A DNA stretch of 64,000 bases. It comes from UBA6183 sp964603255 (GTDB lineage: Bacteria > Bacteroidota > Bacteroidia > UKL13-3). Below, piece after piece: positions 51,529 through 59,273 of this stretch. Positions within the stretch are counted from its first letter, which is position 1; each line of letters starts with the position of its first letter. The notes below the pieces were generated by a model, which was not told the DNA's origin, ran no database searches, and worked only from the letters and a program-made list of their open reading frames with translations. The position numbers were made by a program, and so were the translations under genes. The stretch is from contig CAZRVA010000003.1 of the NCBI GenBank assembly GCA_964603255.1, forward strand, positions 4,366 to 68,365. Reading direction: 5' to 3'.

Positions 51529-51559
51529 TTAAGGGTAGTACGAATAAATTAGAATTACA

Positions 51560-51979
51560 ATGTTACAACCTAAAAGAACAAAATTTAGAAAGCAACAAAA
51601 AGGCCGTGTAAGAGGTAATGCTACACGTGGAGCAGTTTTAGCTTTCGGTTCATTCGGTTTAAAATCGATTGAAACAAAGTATATCACAGCAAAGCAATTG
51701 GAAGCAGCGCGTATTGCACTAACACGTCACATGAAACGTGAAGGTCAAGTATGGATTCGTATTTTCCCTGATAAACCAATTACCAAAAAACCTGCAGAGG
51801 TTCGTATGGGTAAAGGTAAAGGTGCTCCTGAATATTGGGTTGCTCCTATCAAACCAGGTGTTATCATGTTTGAAATTGATGGCGTACCAATGGATGTTGC
51901 AAAAGAAGCAATGCGTTTAGCAGCTCAAAAACTTCCTGTAACAACCAAATTTATTGTTAAACCTGATTACGTAGCATAA
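51560..51979 (+). CDS. rplP: 50S ribosomal protein L16
   Basis: This 139-aa protein near the A-site tRNA elbow has MLQPKRTKFRKQQKGR, RHMKREGQVWIRIFPDKP and GKGKGAPEYWVAPIKPG. The standard length argues for no truncation. rpmC follows after 1 bp. Confidence 0.98.
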   Translation: MLQPKRTKFRKQQKGRVRGNATRGAVLAFGSFGLKSIETKYITAKQLEAARIALTRHMKREGQVWIRIFPDKPITKKPAEVRMGKGKGAPEYWVAPIKPGVIMFEIDGVPMDVAKEAMRLAAQKLPVTTKFIVKPDYVA

Positions 51980-51980
51980 G

Positions 51981-52187
51981 ATGAAAAATACAGAGATCAG
52001 AGAATTATCCAACAAGGAATTGGGAGCTCGTATTAAAGCAGAAAAATTGCAGTTGACCAAAACAATGTTCAATCACGCAGTTACTCCGTTAGAAAATACA
52101 AATACCATTAAGGACAGCAAAAAATTAATTGCTCGTTTGTTAACAGAGCAAAAAAGCAGGCAATTAGCAGCCCAAAATGCTCAATAA
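51981..52187 (+). CDS. rpmC: 50S ribosomal protein L29
   Basis: This 68-aa two-helix protein at the tunnel exit is recognised by EIRELSNKELGARIKAEKL and DSKKLIARLLTEQKSR. It lies 1 bp behind rplP. Confidence 0.96.
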   Translation: MKNTEIRELSNKELGARIKAEKLQLTKTMFNHAVTPLENTNTIKDSKKLIARLLTEQKSRQLAAQNAQ

Positions 52188-52195
52188 TTAGTAAG

Positions 52196-52468
52196 ATGGA
52201 AACAACAGCACCAGTAGTAAGAAATTCGCGCAAGGTTATCATCGGTAAAGTGGTAAGCAATAAAATGCAAAAAACCATTGTAGTAGCCGTTGAGCGTAAA
52301 GTGATGCACCCTAAATACGGGAAGTTCATCAAAATGACCTCAACATTTAAAGCTCATGACGAGAAAAACGAATGTGGTATTAACGATATCGTTAAACTAA
52401 TGGAGACTCGTCCGCTGAGCAAAGACAAACGTTGGAGATTAGTAGAAATTATCGAAAAAGCTAAGTAA
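52196..52468 (+). CDS. rpsQ: 30S ribosomal protein S17
   Basis: This 90-aa OB-fold protein has KVIIGKVVSNKMQKTIVV and RPLSKDKRWRLVEII. It binds the 5' domain of 16S rRNA. A 10-aa N-terminal extension (METTAPVVRN) is present. Confidence 0.97.
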   Translation: METTAPVVRNSRKVIIGKVVSNKMQKTIVVAVERKVMHPKYGKFIKMTSTFKAHDEKNECGINDIVKLMETRPLSKDKRWRLVEIIEKAK

Positions 52469-52470
52469 TC

Positions 52471-52839
52471 ATGATACAACAAGAATCAAGACTGAAAGTT
52501 GCTGACAACAGCGGTGCAAAAGAAGTACTTTGTATAAGGGTACTTGGTGGTACTGCTAGACGTTATGCTTCTGTAGGCGATAAAATCGTAGTGTCGGTTA
52601 AAAGTGCAATGCCGTCAGGTACTGTAAAAAAAGGTGCCGTTTCTAAAGCGGTAGTAGTACGCACTAAAAAAGAAGTAAGAAGAGCAGATGGTTCATACAT
52701 TCGTTTTGACGATAACTCTTGTGTTTTGTTAAATGCACAAGACGAACCAAGAGCTACACGTATATTTGGGCCTGTTGCGCGTGAATTACGTGAAAAACAA
52801 TTCATGAAAATCGTTTCATTAGCACCGGAGGTATTGTAA
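52471..52839 (+). CDS. rplN: 50S ribosomal protein L14
   Basis: This 122-aa protein begins MIQQESRLKVADNSGAKEV. It forms an intersubunit bridge and is the binding site of the silencing factor RsfS. The last codons contain GGAGGT, 9 bp before the rplX start, which mimics a Shine-Dalgarno. Confidence 0.98.
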   Translation: MIQQESRLKVADNSGAKEVLCIRVLGGTARRYASVGDKIVVSVKSAMPSGTVKKGAVSKAVVVRTKKEVRRADGSYIRFDDNSCVLLNAQDEPRATRIFGPVARELREKQFMKIVSLAPEVL

Positions 52840-52841
52840 TT

Positions 52842-53180
52842 ATGCAAAGAAAATTTAACAAACAAGCTAAGCTCCACGTTAAAAAAGGAGACATGGTATT
52901 GGTAATTACCGGTGACGATAAAGGTAAAAAAGGCCGTGTTATCGAAGTTTTTAACGCAGAGAAACGCGCTTTGGTAGAAGGCATCAACATTGTTAGCCGT
53001 CATACCAAACCAAATGCTCAAAACCAACAAGGTGGTATTATTAAAAAGGAAGCTCCTATTAATATATCTAACCTTAAAGTTTTGGATAAATCGGGTAATG
53101 CTACCCGTGTAGGCCGCAAGGTTACCCCAGAAGGTAAAATTGTGCGCGTATCAAAAAAATCAGGTGAGGTAATAGAATAA
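52842..53180 (+). CDS. rplX: 50S ribosomal protein L24
   Basis: This 112-aa KOW-domain protein has VKKGDMVLVITGDDKGKKG and KVTPEGKIVRVSKKSG. It initiates 50S assembly by binding the 5' end of 23S rRNA. rplE follows after 8 bp. Confidence 0.97.
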   Translation: MQRKFNKQAKLHVKKGDMVLVITGDDKGKKGRVIEVFNAEKRALVEGINIVSRHTKPNAQNQQGGIIKKEAPINISNLKVLDKSGNATRVGRKVTPEGKIVRVSKKSGEVIE

Positions 53181-53188
53181 TATCCGAT

Positions 53189-53734
53189 ATGTATACTCCA
53201 AGATTAAAAGAAACATACAGCAAAACAGTTGCACCTGCTCTTAAAGAGAAGTTTGCATACAAAAATGTAATGCAGGTTCCACGTTTAACCAAAATTTGTT
53301 TAAACCAAGGTTTAGGAGCTGCAGTTGCTGATAAAAAGATTGTAGACCAAGCAGTTGAAGAAATGACCATCATTGCCGGTCAAAAAGCCGTACCTACCAA
53401 ATCTAAGAAGGCGATCTCTAACTTTAAATTAAGAGAGAACATGCCAATTGGTGCACGCGTAACTTTGCGTGGTGATAAAATGTACGAATTTTTAGATCGT
53501 TTAATCTCTGTATCATTACCTCGTGTACGTGATTTCGCAGGATTAAATGTGAAAGGTTTTGACGGACGTGGAAACTACACTATGGGCGTAACTGAGCAAA
53601 TCATTTTCCCAGAGATTGTAATCGATAAAGTAAACCGTATTAATGGTATGGACATTACTTTTGTTACCACTGCATCAAACGATGAAGAATGCCATGCTCT
53701 ATTAAAAGAATTTGGCTTACCATTTAAAAAATAA
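53189..53734 (+). CDS. rplE: 50S ribosomal protein L5
   Basis: This 181-aa 5S rRNA-binding protein has KNVMQVPRLTKICLNQGLG and FAGLNVKGFDGRGNYTMG. In E. coli the S8 operator that controls the spc operon lies at the rplE start; by eye I see no comparable S8-type hairpin there in this sequence. rpsN follows after 5 bp. Confidence 0.98.
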   Translation: MYTPRLKETYSKTVAPALKEKFAYKNVMQVPRLTKICLNQGLGAAVADKKIVDQAVEEMTIIAGQKAVPTKSKKAISNFKLRENMPIGARVTLRGDKMYEFLDRLISVSLPRVRDFAGLNVKGFDGRGNYTMGVTEQIIFPEIVIDKVNRINGMDITFVTTASNDEECHALLKEFGLPFKK

Positions 53735-53739
53735 TTACA

Positions 53740-54009
53740 ATGGCTAAAGAATCAATCAAAGCACGTCAAGTTAAACGTGAAAAATTAGTAGCTCGTTATG
53801 CTGAAAAAAGAGCAGCGTTAAAAGCAGCCGGTGATTTTGATGCAATCCAAAAATTGCCTCGTAACTCTTCTCCGGCTCGTCTAAAAAATCGTTGCAAGCT
53901 TACTGGTCGTCCTAAAGGTTACATGCGTGATTTCGGTATTTGCCGTAATCAATTCCGCGAAATGGCCTTAATGGGTAAGATTCCGGGCGTAACCAAAGCG
54001 AGCTGGTAA
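53740..54009 (+). CDS. rpsN: 30S ribosomal protein S14 (zinc-free long form)
   Basis: This 89-aa protein is the long, C-minus type. The region corresponding to the zinc ribbon reads KNRCKLTGRPKGYMRDFGICRNQ and has no CxxC pairs, so no zinc should be bound. It is followed by the only long spacer (145 bp) inside the super-operon, which contains two hairpins. Confidence 0.97.
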   Translation: MAKESIKARQVKREKLVARYAEKRAALKAAGDFDAIQKLPRNSSPARLKNRCKLTGRPKGYMRDFGICRNQFREMALMGKIPGVTKASW

Positions 54010-54027
54010 TATCCAAAATAAAAATAA

Positions 54028-54075
54028 AGGCGTGAAAATATAGGAGTTTTAAATAATTCCTGTATTTTCGCGCCT
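54028..54075 (+). promoter_or_regulatory. Strong 19-bp hairpin between rpsN and rpsH
   Basis: Positions 54028-54046 pair with 54057-54075, continuous except for three G-U pairs, around a 10-nt AT loop. No T-run follows, so it is not a standard terminator. It is a candidate RNase processing or regulatory structure. Confidence 0.75.
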
Positions 54076-54102
54076 CATTTAACTTAAAATAAATATAAAC
54101 TA

Positions 54103-54139
54103 AGCCGATAAGAGTAAAAGCCTTGGCTAACTATCGGCT
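54103..54139 (+). promoter_or_regulatory. Second hairpin upstream of rpsH
   Basis: AGCCGATA (54103-54110) pairs with TATCGGCT (54132-54139) around a 21-nt loop that itself contains AGCC/GGCT. It ends 15 bp before the rpsH start, where it could gate ribosome access. Confidence 0.55.
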
Positions 54140-54154
54140 AGAAAAACAAAAATT

Positions 54155-54553
54155 ATGACAGATCCAATTGCAGATTACTTGACTAGGTTACGCAATGCGA
54201 TCAAGGCAAATCATCGCATTGTTGAGATTCCTTCTTCTCGCTTGAAGAAAGAAATGACCAAAGTTCTCTTCGACAAAGGTTACATCCTTAATTACAAGTT
54301 CGAAGATTCAACCACTCATCAAGGTACGATCAAAATTGCTTTGAAGTACCACCCGGTTACCAAAACCCCGGCTATTAAGAAACTTGAGCGTATTAGTACC
54401 CCAGGTTTACGTCAATACGCAGGAACATCAAACATGCCACGTGTTATCAACGGATTAGGCATCGCTATTTTAACTACCTCAAAAGGTGTAATGACCGATA
54501 AAGAGGCTCGCGCTAACAATGTTGGCGGTGAGGTATTATGTTACGTTTATTAA
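54155..54553 (+). CDS. rpsH: 30S ribosomal protein S8
   Basis: This 132-aa protein starts MTDPIADYLTRLRNAIKA and ends GGEVLCYVY. It binds the central domain of 16S rRNA and, in E. coli, represses its own operon by binding an mRNA mimic. Two hairpins directly upstream (54028-54075 and 54103-54139) are candidates for a lineage-specific control site. Confidence 0.98.
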   Translation: MTDPIADYLTRLRNAIKANHRIVEIPSSRLKKEMTKVLFDKGYILNYKFEDSTTHQGTIKIALKYHPVTKTPAIKKLERISTPGLRQYAGTSNMPRVINGLGIAILTTSKGVMTDKEARANNVGGEVLCYVY

Positions 54554-54557
54554 TCAT

Positions 54558-54565
54558 AAGGAGGT
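54558..54565 (+). promoter_or_regulatory. Unusually strong Shine-Dalgarno before rplF
   Basis: AAGGAGGT is a full anti-SD match, centred 7-10 bases before ATG 54572. The other ribosomal genes here have at most A-rich leaders apart from the coding GGAGGT in rplN, so this stands out. Confidence 0.85.
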
Positions 54566-54571
54566 AGTAGA

Positions 54572-55126
54572 ATGTCACGTATTGGAAAAGCACCGATTAC
54601 ATTACCTTCAGGAGTTGATATTAACATATCAAACGGTAACTTGGTTACTGTAAAAGGTCCTAAAGGAACATTAACTCAGCAAGTAGATCCTGAGTTAAAT
54701 ATAACAGTAGAAAATGGCGTTTTAGTTGTAACCCGCCCTACTGATCAGAAAAGACACCGCGCAATGCATGGTTTATACCGCGCATTAATCAACAACATGG
54801 TTGTTGGTGTTACTACAGGTTACACTGTAAAACAAGAATTAGTGGGTGTTGGTTACAAAGCCACTAATGATGGAAACATCCTTGATCTTACCTTAGGTTT
54901 TTCACATCACATTTACTTCCAAGTTCCTACTGAACTTAAAGTGAAAACAGAAACTGAAAAAGGTAAAAATCCAATTATTACCCTTGAAGGTTGTGATAAA
55001 CAACTTATCGGTCAGGTTGCTGCTAAATTACGCAGTTTACGTAAGCCTGAGCCATACAAAGGTAAAGGTATCAAATTTGTTGGTGAACAACTTAGAAGAA
55101 AAGCTGGTAAAACGGCATCTAAATAA
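54572..55126 (+). CDS. rplF: 50S ribosomal protein L6
   Basis: This 184-aa protein has MSRIGKAPITLPSGVDI and the C-terminal PEPYKGKGIKFVGEQLRRKAGK. It sits near the sarcin-ricin loop and factor-binding site. It is the gene with the perfect Shine-Dalgarno at 54558-54565. Confidence 0.98.
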   Translation: MSRIGKAPITLPSGVDINISNGNLVTVKGPKGTLTQQVDPELNITVENGVLVVTRPTDQKRHRAMHGLYRALINNMVVGVTTGYTVKQELVGVGYKATNDGNILDLTLGFSHHIYFQVPTELKVKTETEKGKNPIITLEGCDKQLIGQVAAKLRSLRKPEPYKGKGIKFVGEQLRRKAGKTASK

Positions 55127-55138
55127 TAAGATAAAGCT

Positions 55139-55492
55139 ATGTCAGTACTTAGAAAAAAAGTTGAAAGAAGACTTAAAATTAAAAAAGGAATACGCAGCCG
55201 TGTTTTTGGTACTCCTGAAAAACCACGCTTATCAGTATTTAGAAGCAATAAAGATATTTATGTACAAATCATCGATGATGTACACGGAAAAACTTTAGCA
55301 TCAGCTTCATCAAAATCAATTAAAGACAAAATGACCAAAATTGAGCAATCAGCTTTAGTGGGTAAGGCAATTGCAGAAAAAGCTTCTGCTGCCGGTATCA
55401 CTACTGTTGTATTTGATCGTAATGGTTACTTGTACCATGGCCGAGTTAAAAGCTTAGCTGAAGGCGCAAGAGAAGGTGGTATAAAATTCTAA
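55139..55492 (+). CDS. rplR: 50S ribosomal protein L18
   Basis: This 117-aa 5S rRNA-binding protein has RLSVFRSNKDIYVQIIDD and the C-terminal FDRNGYLYHGRVKSLAEGAREGG. Normal length; 19 bp before rpsE. Confidence 0.98.
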   Translation: MSVLRKKVERRLKIKKGIRSRVFGTPEKPRLSVFRSNKDIYVQIIDDVHGKTLASASSKSIKDKMTKIEQSALVGKAIAEKASAAGITTVVFDRNGYLYHGRVKSLAEGAREGGIKF

Positions 55493-55511
55493 TTATAACC
55501 AATCAAAAGTT

Positions 55512-56030
55512 ATGTCAACAGCAAACGTAAAAAGAGTAAAATCTAGTGATATAGAATTAAAAGAAAAGGTTGTGTCTATCAATCGTGTTGCGAAAGTAAC
55601 AAAAGGTGGACGTACCTTTAGCTTTTCAGCCCTTGTTGTAGTGGGCGATGGAAATGGTATTGTTGGTTACGGCTTAGGTAAAGCTAACGAGGTAACAGAT
55701 GCTATTTCGAAAGGAATTGATGATGCTAAGAAAAATTTGGTTAAAGTTCCGGTATTAAAAGGAACCGTTCCACATGATCAACTTGGCAAATACGGAGGAG
55801 GACGTGTTTATCTTCAACCAGCTTCTCATGGTACCGGTGTTATTGCAGGTGGTGCTATGCGTGCAGTTCTAGAGAGTGCAGGTGTAACAGACGTATTAGC
55901 AAAATCTAAAGGTTCATCAAACCCGCACAACGTGGTAAAAGCCACCATTGATGCATTATTAAATATGCGTGATGCGTTTACCATTGCTCAAACAAGAGGT
56001 ATTAGTTTAAAGAAAGTTTTTAATGGTTAA
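55512..56030 (+). CDS. rpsE: 30S ribosomal protein S5
   Basis: This 172-aa protein has a dsRBD-like N-terminal domain (RVAKVTKGGRTFSFSALVVV) and the GTGVIAGGAMRAVLESAGV segment. It helps accuracy and lines the mRNA entry. Its stop region overlaps an upstream ATG (56023) of the rpmD frame. Confidence 0.98.
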   Translation: MSTANVKRVKSSDIELKEKVVSINRVAKVTKGGRTFSFSALVVVGDGNGIVGYGLGKANEVTDAISKGIDDAKKNLVKVPVLKGTVPHDQLGKYGGGRVYLQPASHGTGVIAGGAMRAVLESAGVTDVLAKSKGSSNPHNVVKATIDALLNMRDAFTIAQTRGISLKKVFNG

Positions 56031-56034
56031 TACA

Positions 56035-56214
56035 ATGTCTAAAGTAAAAATTACACTAGTAAAAAGTACCATCGACAGAGTTGAGGGGCAAAAAAGAACT
56101 GTAAGAGCATTGGGTTTTACCAAATTAAATCAAACAGTTGAAAAAGAAGCAACACCACAAATCATGGGTATGGTTAAGAAAGTTGCTCACTTGCTTAAAA
56201 TTGAAAACATTTAA
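56035..56214 (+). CDS. rpmD: 50S ribosomal protein L30
   Basis: This 59-aa protein is taken from ATG 56035 (MSKVKITLVKSTI), which matches the family start; ATG 56023 would overlap rpsE by 8 bp and add four residues. GFTKLNQTVEKEATPQIMGMV is the conserved core. Confidence 0.95.
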   Translation: MSKVKITLVKSTIDRVEGQKRTVRALGFTKLNQTVEKEATPQIMGMVKKVAHLLKIENI

Positions 56215-56231
56215 TTAGCCAGTTTACAACA

Positions 56232-56681
56232 ATGAAATTACATACATTAAGACCTGCAAAAGGTGCTACACATAAACAAGGGAAACGCGTTGGTCGCGGT
56301 GAAGGTTCTGGTAAAGGCGGAACTGCTGCACGTGGTCATAAAGGTGCGGGATCTCGCTCAGGAACCTCAACAAAACGTGGTTTTGAGGGTGGTCAGATGC
56401 CTTTATACAGACGTATTCCAAAGTTTGGTTTCAAAAATTTAAACCGTGTTGAGTTTGTTCCAGTAAATTTAGATCGTTTACAAAAACTTGCTGACGAAAA
56501 AGGTTTAACATCAATCGATTTCCAAACATTCTTAGATAACGGATTTGTTTCAAAAAATGGTGTTATCAAAGTATTGGGTCGTGGCGAATTAAAATCAGCT
56601 ATTCAGGTAAAAGCACACGCATTCTCAGCGTCAGCAATCAAAGCAATTGAAGCTGCCGGTGGTAAAGCAGAAACAATCTAA
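56232..56681 (+). CDS. rplO: 50S ribosomal protein L15
   Basis: This 149-aa protein has a Gly/Arg-rich N terminus (GKRVGRGEGSGKGGTAARG) threading the 50S and FEGGQMPLYRRIPKFGF. secY begins 3 bp later. Confidence 0.98.
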   Translation: MKLHTLRPAKGATHKQGKRVGRGEGSGKGGTAARGHKGAGSRSGTSTKRGFEGGQMPLYRRIPKFGFKNLNRVEFVPVNLDRLQKLADEKGLTSIDFQTFLDNGFVSKNGVIKVLGRGELKSAIQVKAHAFSASAIKAIEAAGGKAETI

Positions 56682-56684
56682 CCA

Positions 56685-58040
56685 ATGAAGAAACTGATCG
56701 AAACCATCAAAAATATTTACCGCATTGAAGATTTACGCTTCAAACTTGCGTTTACTTTCTGGATGTTGGTGATTTACCGTGTTGGTACTTATGTTACTTT
56801 ACCCGGTGTTGACCCTAACATGCTTGAAGGTTCGAAAAACCAAGCCGCTGATGGTATTTTTGGTTTGATCAATATGTTTGCTGGCGGAGCCTTTGCAAGA
56901 GGATCAATCTTTGCGCTGGGTATCATGCCATACATTTCTGCATCAATCGTAGTACAGTTATTAACAATGGCTGTACCAACGTTCCAAAAAATGCAAAAAG
57001 AAGGTGAAGATGGAAGAAGAAAGATCAACCAAATTACCCGTTACTTAACTATAGCAATAACTGCTGTTCAATCAATAGGATTCCTTGTAAACTTAAAGTC
57101 TGAAAACCCAGGTGCAATCATTTCAGCAATGGATGGCAGTGGTGTATCTGATTTTATGTTTATGCTTACCTCTGTAGTGGTTTTAACTGCCAGCACCATG
57201 TTTGTGCTTTGGTTAGGTGAACGTATTACAGACAAAGGTATTGGTAATGGAGTTTCACTAATCATTATGATCGGAATTATAGCTCGTTTACCATTCGCAA
57301 TTAAAGATGAGTTTGTTTTCAAATTCACTGAGTCGGGTGGGGGATTGGTTATATTCTTGGTTGAACTTGCAGCTTTATTTGCAATCATCATGGGAGTTAT
57401 CATGTTGGTACAAGGAACTCGAAAAATTCCAGTACAATATGCTAAACGTATTGTTGGTAGCCGTCAAACAGGTGGTGTACGTCAATACTTACCATTAAAA
57501 GTTAATACTGCGGGTGTAATGCCTATCATTTTTGCACAAGCATTAATGTTTATTCCTTCTACTGTTGCTCAATTTTTCCCTGATTACGAAAGTATGCGCG
57601 GTTTAATGGCCTTAGTAGATCCAACATCATTTGCCTACAATTTAACATTTGCTATCCTAATTATATTGTTCACGTATTTCTACACAGCAATATCGGTTAA
57701 CTCAACCCAGATTTCTGATGAGTTGAAGCGTAATGGAGGCTTTGTTCCTGGTGTTAAACCTGGTCAAGCAACAGCAAGTTTTATTGATAACATTATGTCA
57801 CGCATCACATTGCCGGGCTCTATATTCTTAGCAGCTGTAGCAATTATGCCTTCATTAGCTGGTGTGTTAAATATCAACAGTCAATTTGCTCAGTTTTATG
57901 GTGGAACATCATTGCTGATATTAGTTGGGGTTGTGTTAGATACCTTACAGCAAATTGAAAGTCATCTATTGATGAGACATTATGATGGCTTGATGAAATC
58001 AGGGAAGATGAAAGGACGTAGTGCGGTAGGAGCAGCTTAA
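56685..58040 (+). CDS. secY: Protein translocase subunit SecY
   Basis: This 451-aa translocon pore protein has ten predicted helices and a plug region near residues 55-70. ALGIMPYISASIVVQLL is the conserved helix-2 signature, and SRQTGGVRQYLPLKVNTAGVMP matches the cytosolic loop. map and adk, which often follow secY, are absent: infA is next after a promoter. Confidence 0.97.
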   Translation: MKKLIETIKNIYRIEDLRFKLAFTFWMLVIYRVGTYVTLPGVDPNMLEGSKNQAADGIFGLINMFAGGAFARGSIFALGIMPYISASIVVQLLTMAVPTFQKMQKEGEDGRRKINQITRYLTIAITAVQSIGFLVNLKSENPGAIISAMDGSGVSDFMFMLTSVVVLTASTMFVLWLGERITDKGIGNGVSLIIMIGIIARLPFAIKDEFVFKFTESGGGLVIFLVELAALFAIIMGVIMLVQGTRKIPVQYAKRIVGSRQTGGVRQYLPLKVNTAGVMPIIFAQALMFIPSTVAQFFPDYESMRGLMALVDPTSFAYNLTFAILIILFTYFYTAISVNSTQISDELKRNGGFVPGVKPGQATASFIDNIMSRITLPGSIFLAAVAIMPSLAGVLNINSQFAQFYGGTSLLILVGVVLDTLQQIESHLLMRHYDGLMKSGKMKGRSAVGAA

Positions 58041-58046
58041 AATAAA

Positions 58047-58078
58047 ATTGGCAATTTAAAAACTAACTGCTATTTTTG
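58047..58078 (+). promoter_or_regulatory. Internal promoter before infA
   Basis: ATTG (58047-58050), a 20-bp spacer and TATTTTTG (58071-58078) match the Bacteroidota consensus. It begins 6 bp after the secY stop. It would give infA, rpmJ, rpsM, rpsK, rpsD, rpoA and rplQ independent expression. Confidence 0.7.
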
Positions 58079-58098
58079 CAGCCCTTATAAAAGCAAGT

Positions 58099-58317
58099 AT
58101 GTCAAAACAGTCACTGATAAAACAGGACGGAGTAATAACAGAAGCATTGAGTAACGCAATGTTTAGAGTGCGCCTTGAAAATGGTCATGAGATCATTGCT
58201 CACATTTCGGGAAAAATGAGGATGCACTACATAAAAATATTACCAGGCGATAAAATTTCGGTGGAAATGTCACCGTATGATTTATCAAAAGGTAGAATTA
58301 TTTACAGATATAAGTAA
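58099..58317 (+). CDS. infA: Translation initiation factor IF-1
   Basis: This 72-aa OB-fold factor occupies the 30S A site during initiation. ALSNAMFRVRLENGHEIIAHISGKMR is split across its core strands. It lies behind its own promoter and 7 bp before rpmJ. Confidence 0.97.
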   Translation: MSKQSLIKQDGVITEALSNAMFRVRLENGHEIIAHISGKMRMHYIKILPGDKISVEMSPYDLSKGRIIYRYK

Positions 58318-58324
58318 ACGAACG

Positions 58325-58441
58325 ATGAAAGTTAGAACATCTGTTAAAAAACGCAGTGAGGACTGTGTTTTAGTTAAACGTAAGGGAAGAATTTACGTGA
58401 TTAACAAAAAGAATCCAAAGTTTAAACAACGTCAAGGATAA
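58325..58441 (+). CDS. rpmJ: 50S ribosomal protein L36 (zinc-free form)
   Basis: This 38-aa protein reads MKVRTSVKKRSEDCVLVKRK and ends NPKFKQRQG. Zinc-binding L36 has three Cys and one His; here only one Cys remains, so it is the C-minus type. It lies between infA and rpsM with 7- and 9-bp spacing. Confidence 0.96.
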   Translation: MKVRTSVKKRSEDCVLVKRKGRIYVINKKNPKFKQRQG

Positions 58442-58450
58442 TTAAGAACT

Positions 58451-58828
58451 ATGGCTCGTATATCAGGTATAGATTTGCCTAAAAACAAGAGAGGTGAGAT
58501 AGGACTTACCTACATTTATGGCATCGGAAGATCAACTGCTCAGCACATTTTAACTGAGTGTGGAATTGATTTAAGTAAAAAGGTTAGCGAATGGAATGAC
58601 GATGAGTTAAGCAAAATTCGTAAATTCATAACCGAAGGTTTAACTGTTGAGGGTGAATTACGCTCTGAAAAACAACTAAACATCAAACGTTTGATGGACA
58701 TTGGTTGTTATCGTGGTTTACGTCATCGTAAGGGTTTACCTTTACGTGGTCAACGTACCCGTACTAATGCACGTACTCGTAAGGGTAAGCGTAAAACAGT
58801 TGCAGGTAAGAAAAAAGTAACCAAGTAA
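58451..58828 (+). CDS. rpsM: 30S ribosomal protein S13
   Basis: This 125-aa protein has MARISGIDLPKNKRGEIGL and the C-terminal RGQRTRTNARTRKGKRK tail that reaches the P-site tRNA. It bridges to the 50S. Confidence 0.98.
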   Translation: MARISGIDLPKNKRGEIGLTYIYGIGRSTAQHILTECGIDLSKKVSEWNDDELSKIRKFITEGLTVEGELRSEKQLNIKRLMDIGCYRGLRHRKGLPLRGQRTRTNARTRKGKRKTVAGKKKVTK

Positions 58829-58850
58829 GAGGTAAGTAATAACATTAACA

Positions 58851-59243
58851 ATGGCTACAAATAATAAAAAAGTAAGCAAAAAAAGAGTAGTAGCGATTGA
58901 CGCGAATGGTCAAGCGCACATAAAAGCTACCTTTAACAATATTATTATCTCAATTACCAACTCTACAGGTCAGGTAGTATCTTGGGCTTCTGCTGGTAAA
59001 ATGGGATTCCGTGGTTCTAAAAAGAACACACCATATGCAGCACAAATGGCGGCTCAAGATTGCGCTAAAGTTGCTGTTGATGCAGGAATGAAAAAAGTTG
59101 AAGTGTTTGTAAAAGGACCAGGATCAGGACGTGAGTCTGCAATCCGTACTTTACAAGCTGCAGGTTTAGATGTATTATCAATTCGTGATATTACACCTCT
59201 ACCTCACAACGGATGTCGCCCTCCTAAAAAGAGAAGAGTGTAA
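58851..59243 (+). CDS. rpsK: 30S ribosomal protein S11
   Basis: This 130-aa platform protein has AHIKATFNNIIISITNSTGQ and ends PHNGCRPPKKRRV. Conserved NG near the C terminus is the usual isoaspartate site. rpsD follows after 30 bp. Confidence 0.98.
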   Translation: MATNNKKVSKKRVVAIDANGQAHIKATFNNIIISITNSTGQVVSWASAGKMGFRGSKKNTPYAAQMAAQDCAKVAVDAGMKKVEVFVKGPGSGRESAIRTLQAAGLDVLSIRDITPLPHNGCRPPKKRRV

Positions 59244-59273
59244 TTATTTGGTACTTTTAAGAAAAAAAGAAAA

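Noticed and set aside
52563..53030. 155-aa open frame antisense to rplN/rplX
   Set aside because: It is a shadow frame of two highly conserved ribosomal genes, spans their junction and has no recognisable domain.
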